Below are positions 46,145 through 55,503 of a stretch of 64,000 bases of DNA, piece by piece. Location of the stretch: the NCBI GenBank assembly GCA_000017645.1, contig CP000781.1, positions 3,893,501-3,957,500 of the forward strand, in the 5' to 3' direction. A program made the position numbers and the translations under genes. Origin of the DNA: Xanthobacter autotrophicus Py2 (GTDB lineage Bacteria > Pseudomonadota > Alphaproteobacteria > Rhizobiales > Xanthobacteraceae). The notes under the pieces are model-generated. The model did no database searches, was not told where the DNA came from, and saw nothing but the letters and a program-made list of their open reading frames with translations. Within the stretch, counting starts at the first letter, position 1; the number at the start of each line of letters is the position of its first letter.

Positions 46145-49100
46145 ATGCCCGCGCTGTACGCCTCGTCGAGCCGCCTCGTCCTCTCCCTGTTCCTGGTCGG
46201 CATGGCGGCGCCCGCGCTCGCGGCCTCCTTCACCGTGCCGCCCGCCGCTGGGCAGCAGAGCGTGTCCGGCAGCGACACCGGCACCATCGACGAGGGCGCG
46301 ACGCTCGCGGGCGGGGGCTCCTCGGCCATTCAGTGGAGCGCGGCGGCCACCGCCAACCCCGGTGTTGTCATCATCAACAACGGCACCATCACCTCGAACA
46401 CCCGCACCATCGATACGGCGAGCAACGTCACCGGCGCCTTCACGCTGACGAACAACGGCAGCATAATTTCGAAGGACGATGCCTTCCGCATCAACGGCGC
46501 GCTGGCGAACGGCACGGTGACCATCACCAATTCCGGCACCATCAGCTCCCAGACCGGGCAGGGGTTCGATTTCGACAAGGCGACGGCGACCACCGCCAAG
46601 GTGTCGGTGGACAATTCCGGCACCATCTCCTCTGCCGGCTCCGATGCGATCCGGCTCGGCGGCGGCACCATCGACATCACCAATTCCGGCACCATCGAGA
46701 CCACGTCGAGCGGCAAGCGCGCCATCAAGTTCGACACCGCGGCCAATTTCGACACGCTCCAGTCGTTCACCCTGACCAACAAACTGGGTGGCGTGGTTGC
46801 GGGCACGGACGACGGCATCAAGATAAGCTCGACGGTCGGCAGCACCGCCGCGCCGGTCATCAAGATCGACAATGCCGGCACCATCAAGTCGACCATCGAT
46901 GGCCAGGGCATCGACCTGGGCGGCATCTATTCCACCGCCGCCACCATCACCATCACCAACCGGTCCACCGGCCTGATCACCGCCGCCGACAATGACGGCA
47001 TCCAGGGCACGAACGGCCTCACCATCGACAATTACGGGACCATCTCGTCCTATTACGCGGCCGGGACGGCGGACACCCAGAACAACTCGGCCATCAAGGT
47101 CGATGGCGACGACATCGCCAAGGCGATTACCATCACGGTGAACAATTACGAGGGCGGCCTGATCTCCGGCGCCTATCACGGCATCAAGGGGTCGGGCGCC
47201 AGCGACACGCTCATCGTCACCAATTCGGGGACCATCGAGGGCCGCAACGGCTCGGGCGTGAATTCCAACGGCACCGGCACCCTCACCAATTATGGCACCA
47301 TCACCGGGACCTATGATCCCGCCGCGAGCTTCGGCGACGGCGACGGCGTGGATTTCGACCATGCCGGGACGGTCTACAACTACGGCACCATCAAGGGTCT
47401 CGGCTCCAAGGGCATCAAGCCGGGCGAGGAGAAGCCCAGCACCAGCGAAGGCATCGCCATCGGCGGCGGCACCATCGTCAACGGCGATGCGACCCACACC
47501 TCGGCGCTGATCTCCGGCGCCAACAACGGCATCCTCGCCGACGACAGCAACAGCGGCGACGCCTATGCCGCCATGAGCGTCACCAATTACGGCACCATCC
47601 AGGGCCTCGACGGCTACGGCATCCGCTATGTGAATTCCGGCGTCGACAGCTCGAAAAGCCTCACCATCGTCAATTACGGCACCATCTCCGGCACCACCTA
47701 TGCGGTTGAGATGGGCGGCGGCAACGACCTGTTCGTCTACCATACCGGCAGCAAGGTGACCGGCATCGTGGACGCGGAGGGCGGGACGGACACCCTCCAG
47801 CTCGGCGCGCTCGGCGACAACGTCACCTTCGACGCCAGCCTTATCGGCGATGCCGCCACCTATCGCCATTTCGAGCGGGTCACCGCCGAGGCGCAGACCC
47901 AGACCACCCTCACCGGTACCTCGACTTTCGCCGGGGACCTGGTGTTCGACCAGTCGGCGCTCGCCCTCGACAACGCGTCGCTTGCCAAGGCGAGCCTGAT
48001 CCTGTCGGGCAATGAGACCAACGCCGGCGTGCTCACCGGTAACGGCACCCTCGGCAGCCTTGCGGCCTCAGGCACGGTCTTCCTCTCCCCCGGCACCAGC
48101 GCCGCGCCCTACGGCACCCTCGCGGTGACCGGCAATGCGACGCTGGCCGGCACCTACCTGGTGGACGTGGCGCAGAACGGCAAGACCGACCTCATCACCG
48201 TGGGCGGCACTGCCACCATCGCCGAAGGCGCACAGGTGGCGATGTATGGCGCCCTCGCCTGGAGCCGCATCTACACCATCGTGTCGTCCGACACCCAGGT
48301 GTCCGGCACCTTCGCCGGGCTGACCGTGGCGAACCCCATCAACTATCTCTTCGTCACCCCGGAGCTGAGCTACGACGATACCCGCGTCACCCTGGCGCTG
48401 GAGCGCACCGGCGTGGCCTTCGCCAGCTACGCTTTGACCCGCAACCAGCTCTCGGTAGCCGGCGCGCTGGAGCGCATCGGCGGCAGCGACAAGGCGCGCT
48501 CCTCCACCCTCTACGGCGACTTCGCCACCCAGGTAGCGGGCGACAACCCGAGCCTCGCTCTGGCCCAGCTCTCCGGCGATATCCACGCCACCCTGCCGGG
48601 ACAGATCGCCACCGAGAACATGCTGGTCAACGACCTCATCCTCGGCCGGCTGCGGCAGGCGGATTATGCGGGCGCCAAGGGCAGCACCGCGGCGCTCGGG
48701 GCCGGCGGGCCGGCGCGGGCCTATGCCGAACCGTCGTCTCCCGGGGCCAGCGCCTTCAAGGCCATCAAGGCGCCCACCGACGCGCCGGTATGGACCGGCT
48801 GGGCCCAGGGCTACGGCCAGTGGCTCTCCACCGATTCCAACGGCAATGCCGCCGCCGCCGACACCAATCTGGGCGGCGTGCTGCTCGGCGGCGACGTGAG
48901 CCTTGCCAACACCGTGTTCGGCCTCGCGGCCGGCTATTCCTCCGCCTCCACCAGCACCGACTTCGCCTCGGCGGACACCGAGACCTGGCGCATCGCCGCC
49001 TATGGCGGAGCACGCTTCGACGCCATCAAGCTGCGGGCCGGGGCGTCCTACGGCTGGAGCAGCATCGACACCAGCCGCTTCGTCGCCCTCACCGGCGAGG

Positions 49101-49603
49101 CGCCCAGGGCGAGCTATGACGGCACTGCTGGCAACCTGTTCGCGGAAGCCGGCTATACGGTCGCGCTGGGCGGGGTGGCGTTCGAGCCCTTCGCCGGGAT
49201 CGGCTGGACCAGCGTGAACCTCGGCAGCTTCGCCGAGACCAACGCCCCAGTGGCGGGCCTTGCCTCCGAGGGCACGTCGTTCGACACCGCCTACACCACG
49301 CTGGGCCTGCGCCTCGCCACCACCTTCGCGGTGGGCAGCGGCATCGCCGTGACCCCTCACGCCTCGGCCGGCTGGCGCCATGCGTTCGGCGACGTGGTGC
49401 CCGAGGCGGCTGTGGCCTTCGTGAACACCGGCACTGTGTTCGGTGTCGAGGGCCTACCCATCGCGCAGGACAGCCTGGTGGGGAGCCTTGGCATCGACCT
49501 CGCCTTCGCCACCGGCGTCACGCTGACCCTCGCCTATGACGGCATGGCCGGCGACGGCGCCAGCTACAACGCCGGCAAGGCCGCGCTGGCGGTGAAGTTC
49601 TGA
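46145..49603 (+). CDS. Large autotransporter with N-x-G-T-I passenger repeats
   Basis: 1152 residues from the ATG at 46145 (GGGGAA upstream). A signal peptide ends near APALAASF. The passenger holds about a dozen motifs of the form NSGTI, NYGTI or NNGTI, roughly between residues 75 and 520, predicting a right-handed beta helix. A linker (about 580-850) leads to an autotransporter beta-barrel over the last 270 residues (WTGWAQGYGQW onward), ending in a C-terminal phenylalanine (ALAVKF). It is probably an adhesin or surface structure. The Thr/Asn/Ser-rich composition differs from its neighbours. Confidence 0.93.
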   Translation: MPALYASSSRLVLSLFLVGMAAPALAASFTVPPAAGQQSVSGSDTGTIDEGATLAGGGSSAIQWSAAATANPGVVIINNGTITSNTRTIDTASNVTGAFTLTNNGSIISKDDAFRINGALANGTVTITNSGTISSQTGQGFDFDKATATTAKVSVDNSGTISSAGSDAIRLGGGTIDITNSGTIETTSSGKRAIKFDTAANFDTLQSFTLTNKLGGVVAGTDDGIKISSTVGSTAAPVIKIDNAGTIKSTIDGQGIDLGGIYSTAATITITNRSTGLITAADNDGIQGTNGLTIDNYGTISSYYAAGTADTQNNSAIKVDGDDIAKAITITVNNYEGGLISGAYHGIKGSGASDTLIVTNSGTIEGRNGSGVNSNGTGTLTNYGTITGTYDPAASFGDGDGVDFDHAGTVYNYGTIKGLGSKGIKPGEEKPSTSEGIAIGGGTIVNGDATHTSALISGANNGILADDSNSGDAYAAMSVTNYGTIQGLDGYGIRYVNSGVDSSKSLTIVNYGTISGTTYAVEMGGGNDLFVYHTGSKVTGIVDAEGGTDTLQLGALGDNVTFDASLIGDAATYRHFERVTAEAQTQTTLTGTSTFAGDLVFDQSALALDNASLAKASLILSGNETNAGVLTGNGTLGSLAASGTVFLSPGTSAAPYGTLAVTGNATLAGTYLVDVAQNGKTDLITVGGTATIAEGAQVAMYGALAWSRIYTIVSSDTQVSGTFAGLTVANPINYLFVTPELSYDDTRVTLALERTGVAFASYALTRNQLSVAGALERIGGSDKARSSTLYGDFATQVAGDNPSLALAQLSGDIHATLPGQIATENMLVNDLILGRLRQADYAGAKGSTAALGAGGPARAYAEPSSPGASAFKAIKAPTDAPVWTGWAQGYGQWLSTDSNGNAAAADTNLGGVLLGGDVSLANTVFGLAAGYSSASTSTDFASADTETWRIAAYGGARFDAIKLRAGASYGWSSIDTSRFVALTGEAPRASYDGTAGNLFAEAGYTVALGGVAFEPFAGIGWTSVNLGSFAETNAPVAGLASEGTSFDTAYTTLGLRLATTFAVGSGIAVTPHASAGWRHAFGDVVPEAAVAFVNTGTVFGVEGLPIAQDSLVGSLGIDLAFATGVTLTLAYDGMAGDGASYNAGKAALAVKF

Positions 49604-49610
49604 GCCGAGG

Positions 49611-49640
49611 CCACGGCGCGCTCATCCTGAGGCGCCGTGG
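49611..49640. repeat. Hairpin after the autotransporter gene
   Basis: CCACGGCGC (49611-49619) and GCGCCGTGG (49632-49640) form a perfect 9-bp stem with a 12-nt loop containing CTCATCCTGAG, a word typical of Rhizobiales extragenic repeats. No T-run follows, so terminator function is doubtful. Confidence 0.5.
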
Positions 49641-49679
49641 TTCGCGTTCGTTTAGGTTGCCCGCAGGGGGCGGAGCCGT

Positions 49680-50522
49680 TCAGTCCGCGTCCTGCGGCCG
49701 GGCCAGCAAAGCCGCGAAGATGCTCGCTACCGTCAGGTCGGCGGTGGTGCCGGGATTGAGGCCGCGCGCCTTCAGGCGGCTGTCGAAGGCCAGAAGCAGG
49801 TCGTGCCGCCTCCCGCCGTCGAGCCCCTCCACCTGCGCCCGCACCGCCTGCGCTTCCGCCTGCACGGTCTCGGCCGTGGAGATGCCGAACTTGCGGGCGA
49901 GGTGGCTGTCGGGAAAGGTGGCGAGGAAGGCGAGATAGGCTGCCTCCACGCGCTCGCGTGCCAGCGGGCTGTCCCCGAGCGCCGGCACGCCGAGGCTGAA
50001 GATGTCCTCGAATGCCGTCACATATTGCCGGGAAATGCTGTCACGCCCTGCCGCCATCGCCATGGCCGACTTGAGCGTGATGGTTGCGGACACCCGCACA
50101 TCCGCATCCGGCACGGCGCCCAGTCCGCCCGGATTGGCGGCGACGATAGCCCGGAACGCCGCCTGCGCATCCGCCACGTCGAGGGTGTCCAGCACCGCAC
50201 CCAGCGCGGCTCGGAGATCGCCCTGACCCTGCTCTGCCGCGGCGGCCAGCGGCACGCAGAGCAGGATGATGCCGAGATTGGTGTTGCAGCCCGCCACCGC
50301 GAGCGAAGCTACAACCGCCGCCTCGATGCGTGCGCCCACCGTGAGGTCGGCACGGGCGACGGCCGGCGCGGCGGCAGCGGCGGCGTGCTCGAACTGGGCC
50401 ACCTCCATGCCATGGCCGGCGGCGAAGATGTGCACATTGCCCGGCTTCAGGGCCGAAAGCTCGGCACGGCAGGCGGTCTCGAAGGCGCGGGCGATTCCGG
50501 TCGGCGACATGGGGAGCACCAT
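49680..50522 (-). CDS. CitG-like (triphosphoribosyl-dephospho-CoA synthase family) protein of a C1-cofactor cluster
   Basis: 280 residues. ACRAELSALKPGNVHIFAAG and AGCNTNLGIILLCVPLAAA are the hallmark motifs of the CitG/MdcB family, and NPGTTADLTVASIFAAL closes the domain. No citrate lyase or malonate decarboxylase genes are present. Members without such partners are found in tetrahydromethanopterin clusters of methylotrophs, where they may attach a ribose-phosphate moiety; that role is inferred. The ATG at 50522 is used; ATG 50510 is possible. It follows the second ATP-grasp gene by 34 bp. Confidence 0.8.
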   Translation of the reverse strand: MVLPMSPTGIARAFETACRAELSALKPGNVHIFAAGHGMEVAQFEHAAAAAAPAVARADLTVGARIEAAVVASLAVAGCNTNLGIILLCVPLAAAAEQGQGDLRAALGAVLDTLDVADAQAAFRAIVAANPGGLGAVPDADVRVSATITLKSAMAMAAGRDSISRQYVTAFEDIFSLGVPALGDSPLARERVEAAYLAFLATFPDSHLARKFGISTAETVQAEAQAVRAQVEGLDGGRRHDLLLAFDSRLKARGLNPGTTADLTVASIFAALLARPQDAD

Positions 50523-50556
50523 GGCGGTCAAGCCGTCTTGGGCGCGCGCCGAACCT

Positions 50557-51693
50557 TCACGGCACCACGCTGGGTTCGGGCTCGAGCCCGAGTTCGCGCT
50601 TGAGGGTGCGGATCAGTTCCACAAGGCGCGCCTCGGCGATCTCCACCGAAGGGCCGGTGGCGCGCACCGTGCACAGGGGCGAGCCCTTGGCCACGGCGGC
50701 ACCCGCGGGCGGGCGGTCCGCCACATGGGCGGGCCAGGCCTCCTGCGGCACCACCATGTCACGGTCGGCATAGATGACGCCGGCAGCATGGGCTTCCGAC
50801 GGCAGGGGCAGGACATCGGGGAGCCGGCCGCCGCATGCAGCCAGATGCAGACCCATCAGCGGGGGCAGCGGGTCCACGTCGAAAATGTCGAGAGTGGCGC
50901 CGAGCCGCGGGTTCACCTCCACCAGGAACCAGCCCTCGTCGGACACCATGAAGTCCACCGAGACGAGGCCCACCAGCCCGCAGGCCAGGGCCACGTTGAG
51001 CGCGCCCTGCTGCATCTGGGCGGCGAACGCCTCCGGCAGCACGATGGGGCCGGCAGCGCCGCCATAGCGGAAGGGATGCTCGGGATCCTCCGCCCGCCAC
51101 TGGCGGGAGGCGCCGACGAGGCGGGCCGAACTGCCGTTGGCCAGCAGCAGCACTGAGAGGGACTGGCCCTCCACCTCCCGCTGGAGAAAATAGCCGGGTG
51201 CGGGCGGCGACAGGTCGCCGGCCGCGCGTCGGCGGATATGGGCGCCGCCCGCACCGCCGATCTTCTTTTCCAGCACGCTCGCGCCGGCGAAGGCCTCGGC
51301 GGTGGGGGACTCCAGCGTGATCGGCGGATGGGGGATGCCCAGATGCGCGCACAGCGCCGCGAGGGCGATGGGATCCTTCAGCACCCGCACCGTCTGCGGA
51401 GCGTTGCCGAGGATGGGGTTGCGCTCGGCGATGCGCGCCATGAGGGCGGGGTCATGCTCCAGACCGCCGCCGAGCACGACGGGCAGGCCGGCCGGCGCCA
51501 GCGAATGCAGCGCCTGGACCAGGTCGTCGCCGTCGAAGGCGCAGCCGTTCTTCTTGTGCACGCGCACGCAGCGCGCCGAATGGGCGCAGGTGTCGAGGTC
51601 GGCGAACAGGTCGAATGAAAGCGCGGCAAAGCCCGCCCGGGCTGCACTGGCGGCCAGCGGCCGGGCGGAAAGGGCGATGAGGGCAAGATCCAT
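50557..51693 (-). CDS. Second ATP-grasp protein of the C1-cofactor cluster
   Basis: 378 residues with the ATP-grasp pattern: GASVLEKKIGGAGGAHIRR (ATP lysine and glycine-rich loop), GYFLQREVEGQSLSVLLLA, and VSVDFMVSDEGWFLVEVNPR with the metal-binding Glu/Asn. A C-terminal extension (about 300-378) contains GSPLCTVRATGPS. It is distinct from the ATP-grasp protein at 44338. Orthologues accompany tetrahydromethanopterin genes in methylotrophs. The acceptor and donor are unknown. The ATG at 51693 starts the family sequence. Confidence 0.8.
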   Translation of the reverse strand: MDLALIALSARPLAASAARAGFAALSFDLFADLDTCAHSARCVRVHKKNGCAFDGDDLVQALHSLAPAGLPVVLGGGLEHDPALMARIAERNPILGNAPQTVRVLKDPIALAALCAHLGIPHPPITLESPTAEAFAGASVLEKKIGGAGGAHIRRRAAGDLSPPAPGYFLQREVEGQSLSVLLLANGSSARLVGASRQWRAEDPEHPFRYGGAAGPIVLPEAFAAQMQQGALNVALACGLVGLVSVDFMVSDEGWFLVEVNPRLGATLDIFDVDPLPPLMGLHLAACGGRLPDVLPLPSEAHAAGVIYADRDMVVPQEAWPAHVADRPPAGAAVAKGSPLCTVRATGPSVEIAEARLVELIRTLKRELGLEPEPSVVP

Positions 51694-51920
51694 GTTTCCC
51701 AGCCTGTTCTCCCGCGACGCAGCCGGGCGCAAAGCGTCCGTTTTACCCTCTTGAACCGGAGCCGATCAGGCTGACCCGAGCCGACCGGCCGGTCCGTCCC
51801 TGCCGCTTGGGCAGAGCATGCACCATCCGATGCGCTTGCGGGGCAAGCCAATCGGCGGGTGCTCCAGGGCGCCGCGCCGTCCTCCTTGTGTTTTTCGTTT
51901 TTGGCCCGCAGCAGAGAACC

Positions 51921-52934
51921 CTACAGGGCGACGAGACCGGCGCCCTGATTGTTACCGCGCACGCAATCAAAGAAGAGGTTTGTGGACGATGCGAAGCGCC
52001 GGCGCAAGGTGTCGAGCCGAACCTCGGCCTCGGCCGGGTCGCCCACGATGGCGAAACCCGTGGGTCCCCAAGAGCTTTGGCCGACGCCCGGAACGCCTTC
52101 CTCCTCCAATAGCGTGATGGCGGCGGCCACGTCGGCGCTGAGGAATCGGGCACCGCCCTGCGCTGCGGCATAATGGTCGCCCAGCGCCCGCTGCCATTCG
52201 CCGATCACCGTGCCGAACGAAGTTGCATCACCCTCCGCGAGGGCGGGCAGGGCCTTCAGCAGCATCAAGTGGCAGAAATGGGCGGCGCGCTCCGGCGGAA
52301 ACGGCGGCAGCGTCGCCATGGCCTTCATTTCAGCCTCGCCCGAGAGGCCCTCCCGCGCCCGGTCGTAGACGAGGATGATGCGCCAGCTGTCCGGCACGGG
52401 CAGGCGGGCGAGGAGGGGCGGGGGCGCGCCCGGCCCGGTGGGTGCCGGGCCGCCGCCATTGGCCATGGCTTTGCCGCCGTCGAGAATGACCCCGCCGGCC
52501 TCGAACGCTTCCATGCCGATGGCTGAGCGCCGGCCGCGCCCGAGCAGGGTCGCGACTTCGCGGGAGGACAGATCACGGCCGGAGAGGCGCGCCACCGCCA
52601 CGCCCACGGCCAGCGCCAGCTGGGTGCCGGAACCGAGCCCGTTATGGGCGGGCAGGGCGGAATCCACCGCCACGCCGAAGGCCTGGCTGATGCCGAGGGC
52701 GGCGCGCACCGCGTCACGGGCGCGGGCGGCGCGAGCCGCATCCGGGCCGCTTTCGGCATCCGAGGCTGCGCGAGTGACCGTGACTTCCGTCACCGGCCGC
52801 TCGATGGCCATGCCGAGGCTGCCGAAGCGCCGCCCCACGGCGCCGCCCAGATCGAGAAAGCCAAGATGAAGCCGCGCGGGGGCACGCACCGTGACCCCCG
52901 CCGCGTGTGTCAGGTCCAAGGGGGAAAGCGTCAC
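51921..52934 (-). CDS. Beta-ribofuranosylaminobenzene 5'-phosphate synthase (beta-RFAP synthase)
   Basis: 337 residues of the GHMP-kinase fold: VRAPARLHLGFLDLGGAVGR at the start, the substrate/ATP-like loop PAHNGLGSGTQLALAVG, and late motifs GVGQSSWGPTGFAIV. Beta-RFAP synthase condenses 4-aminobenzoate with PRPP and makes the first committed intermediate of methanopterin; its presence is a good marker for this cofactor pathway. The start is GTG at 52934, 9 bp after the stop of the HIT gene, or a later codon. A 227-bp gap without a gene follows before the ATP-grasp gene. Confidence 0.88.
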   Translation of the reverse strand: MTLSPLDLTHAAGVTVRAPARLHLGFLDLGGAVGRRFGSLGMAIERPVTEVTVTRAASDAESGPDAARAARARDAVRAALGISQAFGVAVDSALPAHNGLGSGTQLALAVGVAVARLSGRDLSSREVATLLGRGRRSAIGMEAFEAGGVILDGGKAMANGGGPAPTGPGAPPPLLARLPVPDSWRIILVYDRAREGLSGEAEMKAMATLPPFPPERAAHFCHLMLLKALPALAEGDATSFGTVIGEWQRALGDHYAAAQGGARFLSADVAAAITLLEEEGVPGVGQSSWGPTGFAIVGDPAEAEVRLDTLRRRFASSTNLFFDCVRGNNQGAGLVAL

Positions 52935-52943
52935 GCGCCGCGC

Positions 52944-53378
52944 TCAGCCGGCCAGGGCGGCTTTCAGCCGCGCTGCATGCTCGGCCAGCACCTCGGGCTT
53001 CTCCATGACGCTCGCGGCCGGCTTCATGGCTTGCCCAGCGTGGCGCGGGATGACGTGGACATGGAGGTGGAACACCACCTGGCCGCCAGCTTCCTCGTTG
53101 AATTGCTGCACGGTGACGCCATCGGCCGCAAACACCGCCTTGGCGGCGATGGCCACCTTCTTGGCGATCTTCGCCACATAGGCGAGGTCCTCGGGGTCGA
53201 TATCGAGGATGTTGCGGGCAGGATTCTTGGGAATGACGAGGGTATGGCCCGGCGCGCGAGGCATGATGTCGAGGAAGGCGACGGCCTTGTCGTCCTCATA
53301 GACCTTGTGCGCCGGCAACTCGCCCCGCAGGATTTTGGCGAAGATGTTGCTGGGGTCGTAAGCCGGCGTTGCGGTCAT
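52944..53378 (-). CDS. HIT-family nucleotide-binding protein
   Basis: 144 residues with FAKILRGELPAHKVYEDDKA at the N-terminus and the histidine triad HLHVHVIPR near residue 103. HIT proteins hydrolyse nucleotide phosphoramidates, dinucleoside polyphosphates or similar compounds. It sits directly upstream of the beta-RFAP synthase gene (9-bp gap), so they are likely co-transcribed, though a functional link to the cofactor pathway is unproven. Confidence 0.93.
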   Translation of the reverse strand: MTATPAYDPSNIFAKILRGELPAHKVYEDDKAVAFLDIMPRAPGHTLVIPKNPARNILDIDPEDLAYVAKIAKKVAIAAKAVFAADGVTVQQFNEEAGGQVVFHLHVHVIPRHAGQAMKPAASVMEKPEVLAEHAARLKAALAG

Positions 53379-53465
53379 GGGGTTCCTCCGTATCCGGGGG
53401 AGGAGATTGCAGGGCGAGGGCAGAGGGTCAAGGGGGCGTGGTGCCGCCGGGCGGACCCGTCCCCC

Positions 53466-54344
53466 TTACCCGAAGCGGCCGGTGACGTAGTCCTGGGTGC
53501 GCCTGTCGCGCGGGCGGGTGAACAGGTCGCCGGTGGGGCCAAATTCCACCAGCTCGCCCAGATACATGAAGCCGGTGACATCGGACACGCGGGCCGCCTG
53601 CTGCAGATTGTGGGTGACGATGGCGATGGTGTAGCGCGCCTTCAGCTCTTCCATCGTCTCCTCGATCTTCGCCGTGGTGATGGGGTCGAGCGCCGAGCAC
53701 GGCTCGTCGAACAGGATCACCTCCGGATGCGGCGCGATGGTGCGGGCAATGCACAGGCGCTGCTGCTGGCCGCCGGAAAGGCGCAGCCCGCTTTGGGGAA
53801 GAATGTCCTTCACCTCGTCCCACAAGGCGGCCTGGCGCAGGGCGTCCTCCACCCGTGCCTCGCAGTCCGCGGGGGTCAGTTCCTCGTTCAGCCGCAGGCC
53901 GATGGCCACATTGTCGTAGATCGACATGGGGAAGGGCGTGGGTTTCTGGAACACCATGCCGATGCGCGCCCTGAGCGGCACCGGATCCACCGACGGGTCG
54001 AGGATGTTCACCCCGTCGAGCAGCACTTCGCCTTCCACATGCTGGTCCGGATAGAGGTCGTACATCCGGTTGAACACACGCAGCAGCGTGGACTTGCCGC
54101 AGCCGGAGGGGCCGATGAGGGCGGTCACCCGCTGCTCTGGAAGGCCGAGGCTGACATCCTTCAGCGCAACGGTTTCGCCATAGCGGAACGTGACATGCCG
54201 GGCCTCAAGCTTGACCGGCAGCGAAGCCGCCGGATCGCGCGCAAGCAGGGAGCGGGGCGCCGGCAACGCCGCCTCCGCTGTGGCGTGCTCCGAAGCCCGC
54301 GGCGACAGGTCGGGCGGCTGATCGGTCGGCGTGTGGATCGACAT
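53466..54344 (-). CDS. Phosphate ABC transporter ATP-binding protein (PstB-like), isolated
   Basis: 292 residues. After an Ala/Pro-rich extension of about 45 residues the ABC domain shows Walker [10 protein letters not shown], the family-typical [19 protein letters not shown], signature [16 protein letters not shown] and Walker [14 protein letters not shown]. The match to PstB is close. However pstS, pstC, pstA and phoU are all missing nearby, so it may serve a distant pst system or another transporter. The ATG at 54344 has a GAGGGG site. Confidence 0.88.
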   Translation of the reverse strand: MSIHTPTDQPPDLSPRASEHATAEAALPAPRSLLARDPAASLPVKLEARHVTFRYGETVALKDVSLGLPEQRVTALIGPSGCGKSTLLRVFNRMYDLYPDQHVEGEVLLDGVNILDPSVDPVPLRARIGMVFQKPTPFPMSIYDNVAIGLRLNEELTPADCEARVEDALRQAALWDEVKDILPQSGLRLSGGQQQRLCIARTIAPHPEVILFDEPCSALDPITTAKIEETMEELKARYTIAIVTHNLQQAARVSDVTGFMYLGELVEFGPTGDLFTRPRDRRTQDYVTGRFG

Positions 54345-54459
54345 GGCGATGCATCCCCTCAGGATCCGTCCATGTCGCACGTTATGCGCGCGTACCGATG
54401 ACGTCGTTGCGCCAAGTCACACGCGATGCCGGTTCCGGCCTCGCGTGCTTCTGGTCCGG

Positions 54460-55329
54460 CTAGCTCTGAACCTGGCTCTGGGCCTGTGCCAGCTTCTGGG
54501 GAGCCCGGCTGTCGAGGGCGCTCACCTCTTCCTCGACCTCGAGGCCCGTGCTGCGCAGCGGTGCGACGCCCATGGCATCGAGAGCCACGGCAAGGCGCAC
54601 ATAATGCTCCGTGCCGCACAGGTTCCGCCCGGCGTCGAAGGAGATCCAGCCGATCTTGGGCGTATAGGCCTCCGCCCAATGCCGGGCGGCGCCCACACCG
54701 GCGCTCTTGGGTTCGTCTCCTGCCGCGTCCTCTTCCGGGTCTTCCGGTGCGAGATAGCCGGAGATGTGCCGCGCCGGCAGCCCCAGATGTCGCGCCGCGG
54801 CGGTAAACAGATGGGCGATGCCGCCGGAGCAGGCCTTGCCGGCCTCCAGGGCCGCAGCAGCGCTCAGGGGGCCGCTCAGGGCCGGGCCGTCCTGCTCGTC
54901 CACCTTTTCGTGCAGGGCCACCATGAGGGCGTGGAGCTGGCCCAGGGGATCATCCTCGGCCAGCCTCACGCTCTCGGCGAAGGCGACCACCTCAGGCGTC
55001 GCCTCGGTGAGATCGGTCTGGCGCAGGAACAGGGACGGGGGGAAGCGCTCCACCGTGCCGTGCATGACGCCGGTGGTGTCCTGGGTCTCCACCTCGCCTT
55101 CCGCGACGACGCTCAGGTGGTCGGTCGGCCCGTCCACCGAGAAAGTGTGGCAGAGGTTGCCGAAGGCGTCCTCCTGCGCGGCGAGCCGACAGTCGGAATT
55201 GAGATCCAGCGTCCAGCGCAGGATGAACTGGCCCTCGTGGGAGCGGGGCGTCAGGCGCACCGTCACCGCCATGTTGCGGCTGCCGGGCTCGAAACGCTGG
55301 GTGATCTCGTGGCGGATGCGGATGCGCAT
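54460..55329 (-). CDS. Transglutaminase-like cysteine protease domain protein
   Basis: 289 residues. An N-terminal beta-rich domain (MRIRIRHEITQRFEPGSRNM, LTPRSHEGQF) is followed by a transglutaminase-like core: AGKACSGGIAHLFTAAARHLGLPARHISGY with the nucleophilic Cys, ARHWAEAYTPKIGWISFD with the His and Asp. The protein belongs with the alpha-E and circularly permuted ATP-grasp genes just upstream on the strand, a conserved trio predicted to make and process a peptide. The ATG at 55329 starts the domain. Confidence 0.9.
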   Translation of the reverse strand: MRIRIRHEITQRFEPGSRNMAVTVRLTPRSHEGQFILRWTLDLNSDCRLAAQEDAFGNLCHTFSVDGPTDHLSVVAEGEVETQDTTGVMHGTVERFPPSLFLRQTDLTEATPEVVAFAESVRLAEDDPLGQLHALMVALHEKVDEQDGPALSGPLSAAAALEAGKACSGGIAHLFTAAARHLGLPARHISGYLAPEDPEEDAAGDEPKSAGVGAARHWAEAYTPKIGWISFDAGRNLCGTEHYVRLAVALDAMGVAPLRSTGLEVEEEVSALDSRAPQKLAQAQSQVQS

Positions 55330-55503
55330 TGGCGGTCCTTGGGGGCGTTTCTCGGGGGGCGTTTCCCGGGGGCTTGCCTCGGCGCAGGCGGGCCTGCGCG
55401 TGACGCGGTCCTGGAGACGGATCGACCGATCGGGCGGCGCAGCCCCATCGGCACCCTGGTCAGGGGCCGCGCCTGGCGGCCCCTGCTTCACTCGGATGGG
55501 GCC

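Noticed and set aside
46367..47697. Regular repeats that could be mistaken for a CRISPR array
   Set aside because: They are coding repeats (N-x-G-T-I) of the autotransporter passenger, in frame and not separated by unique spacers.
45503..47869. Very long open frame on the minus strand opposite the autotransporter
   Set aside because: Antisense to repeat-rich coding DNA with no domain resemblance; similar long antisense frames occur opposite acxA, acxB, thiC and glnE.
51694..51920. Possible small gene between the beta-RFAP synthase and ATP-grasp genes
   Set aside because: No frame has a convincing start, ribosome site or domain; it appears to be plain intergenic sequence.
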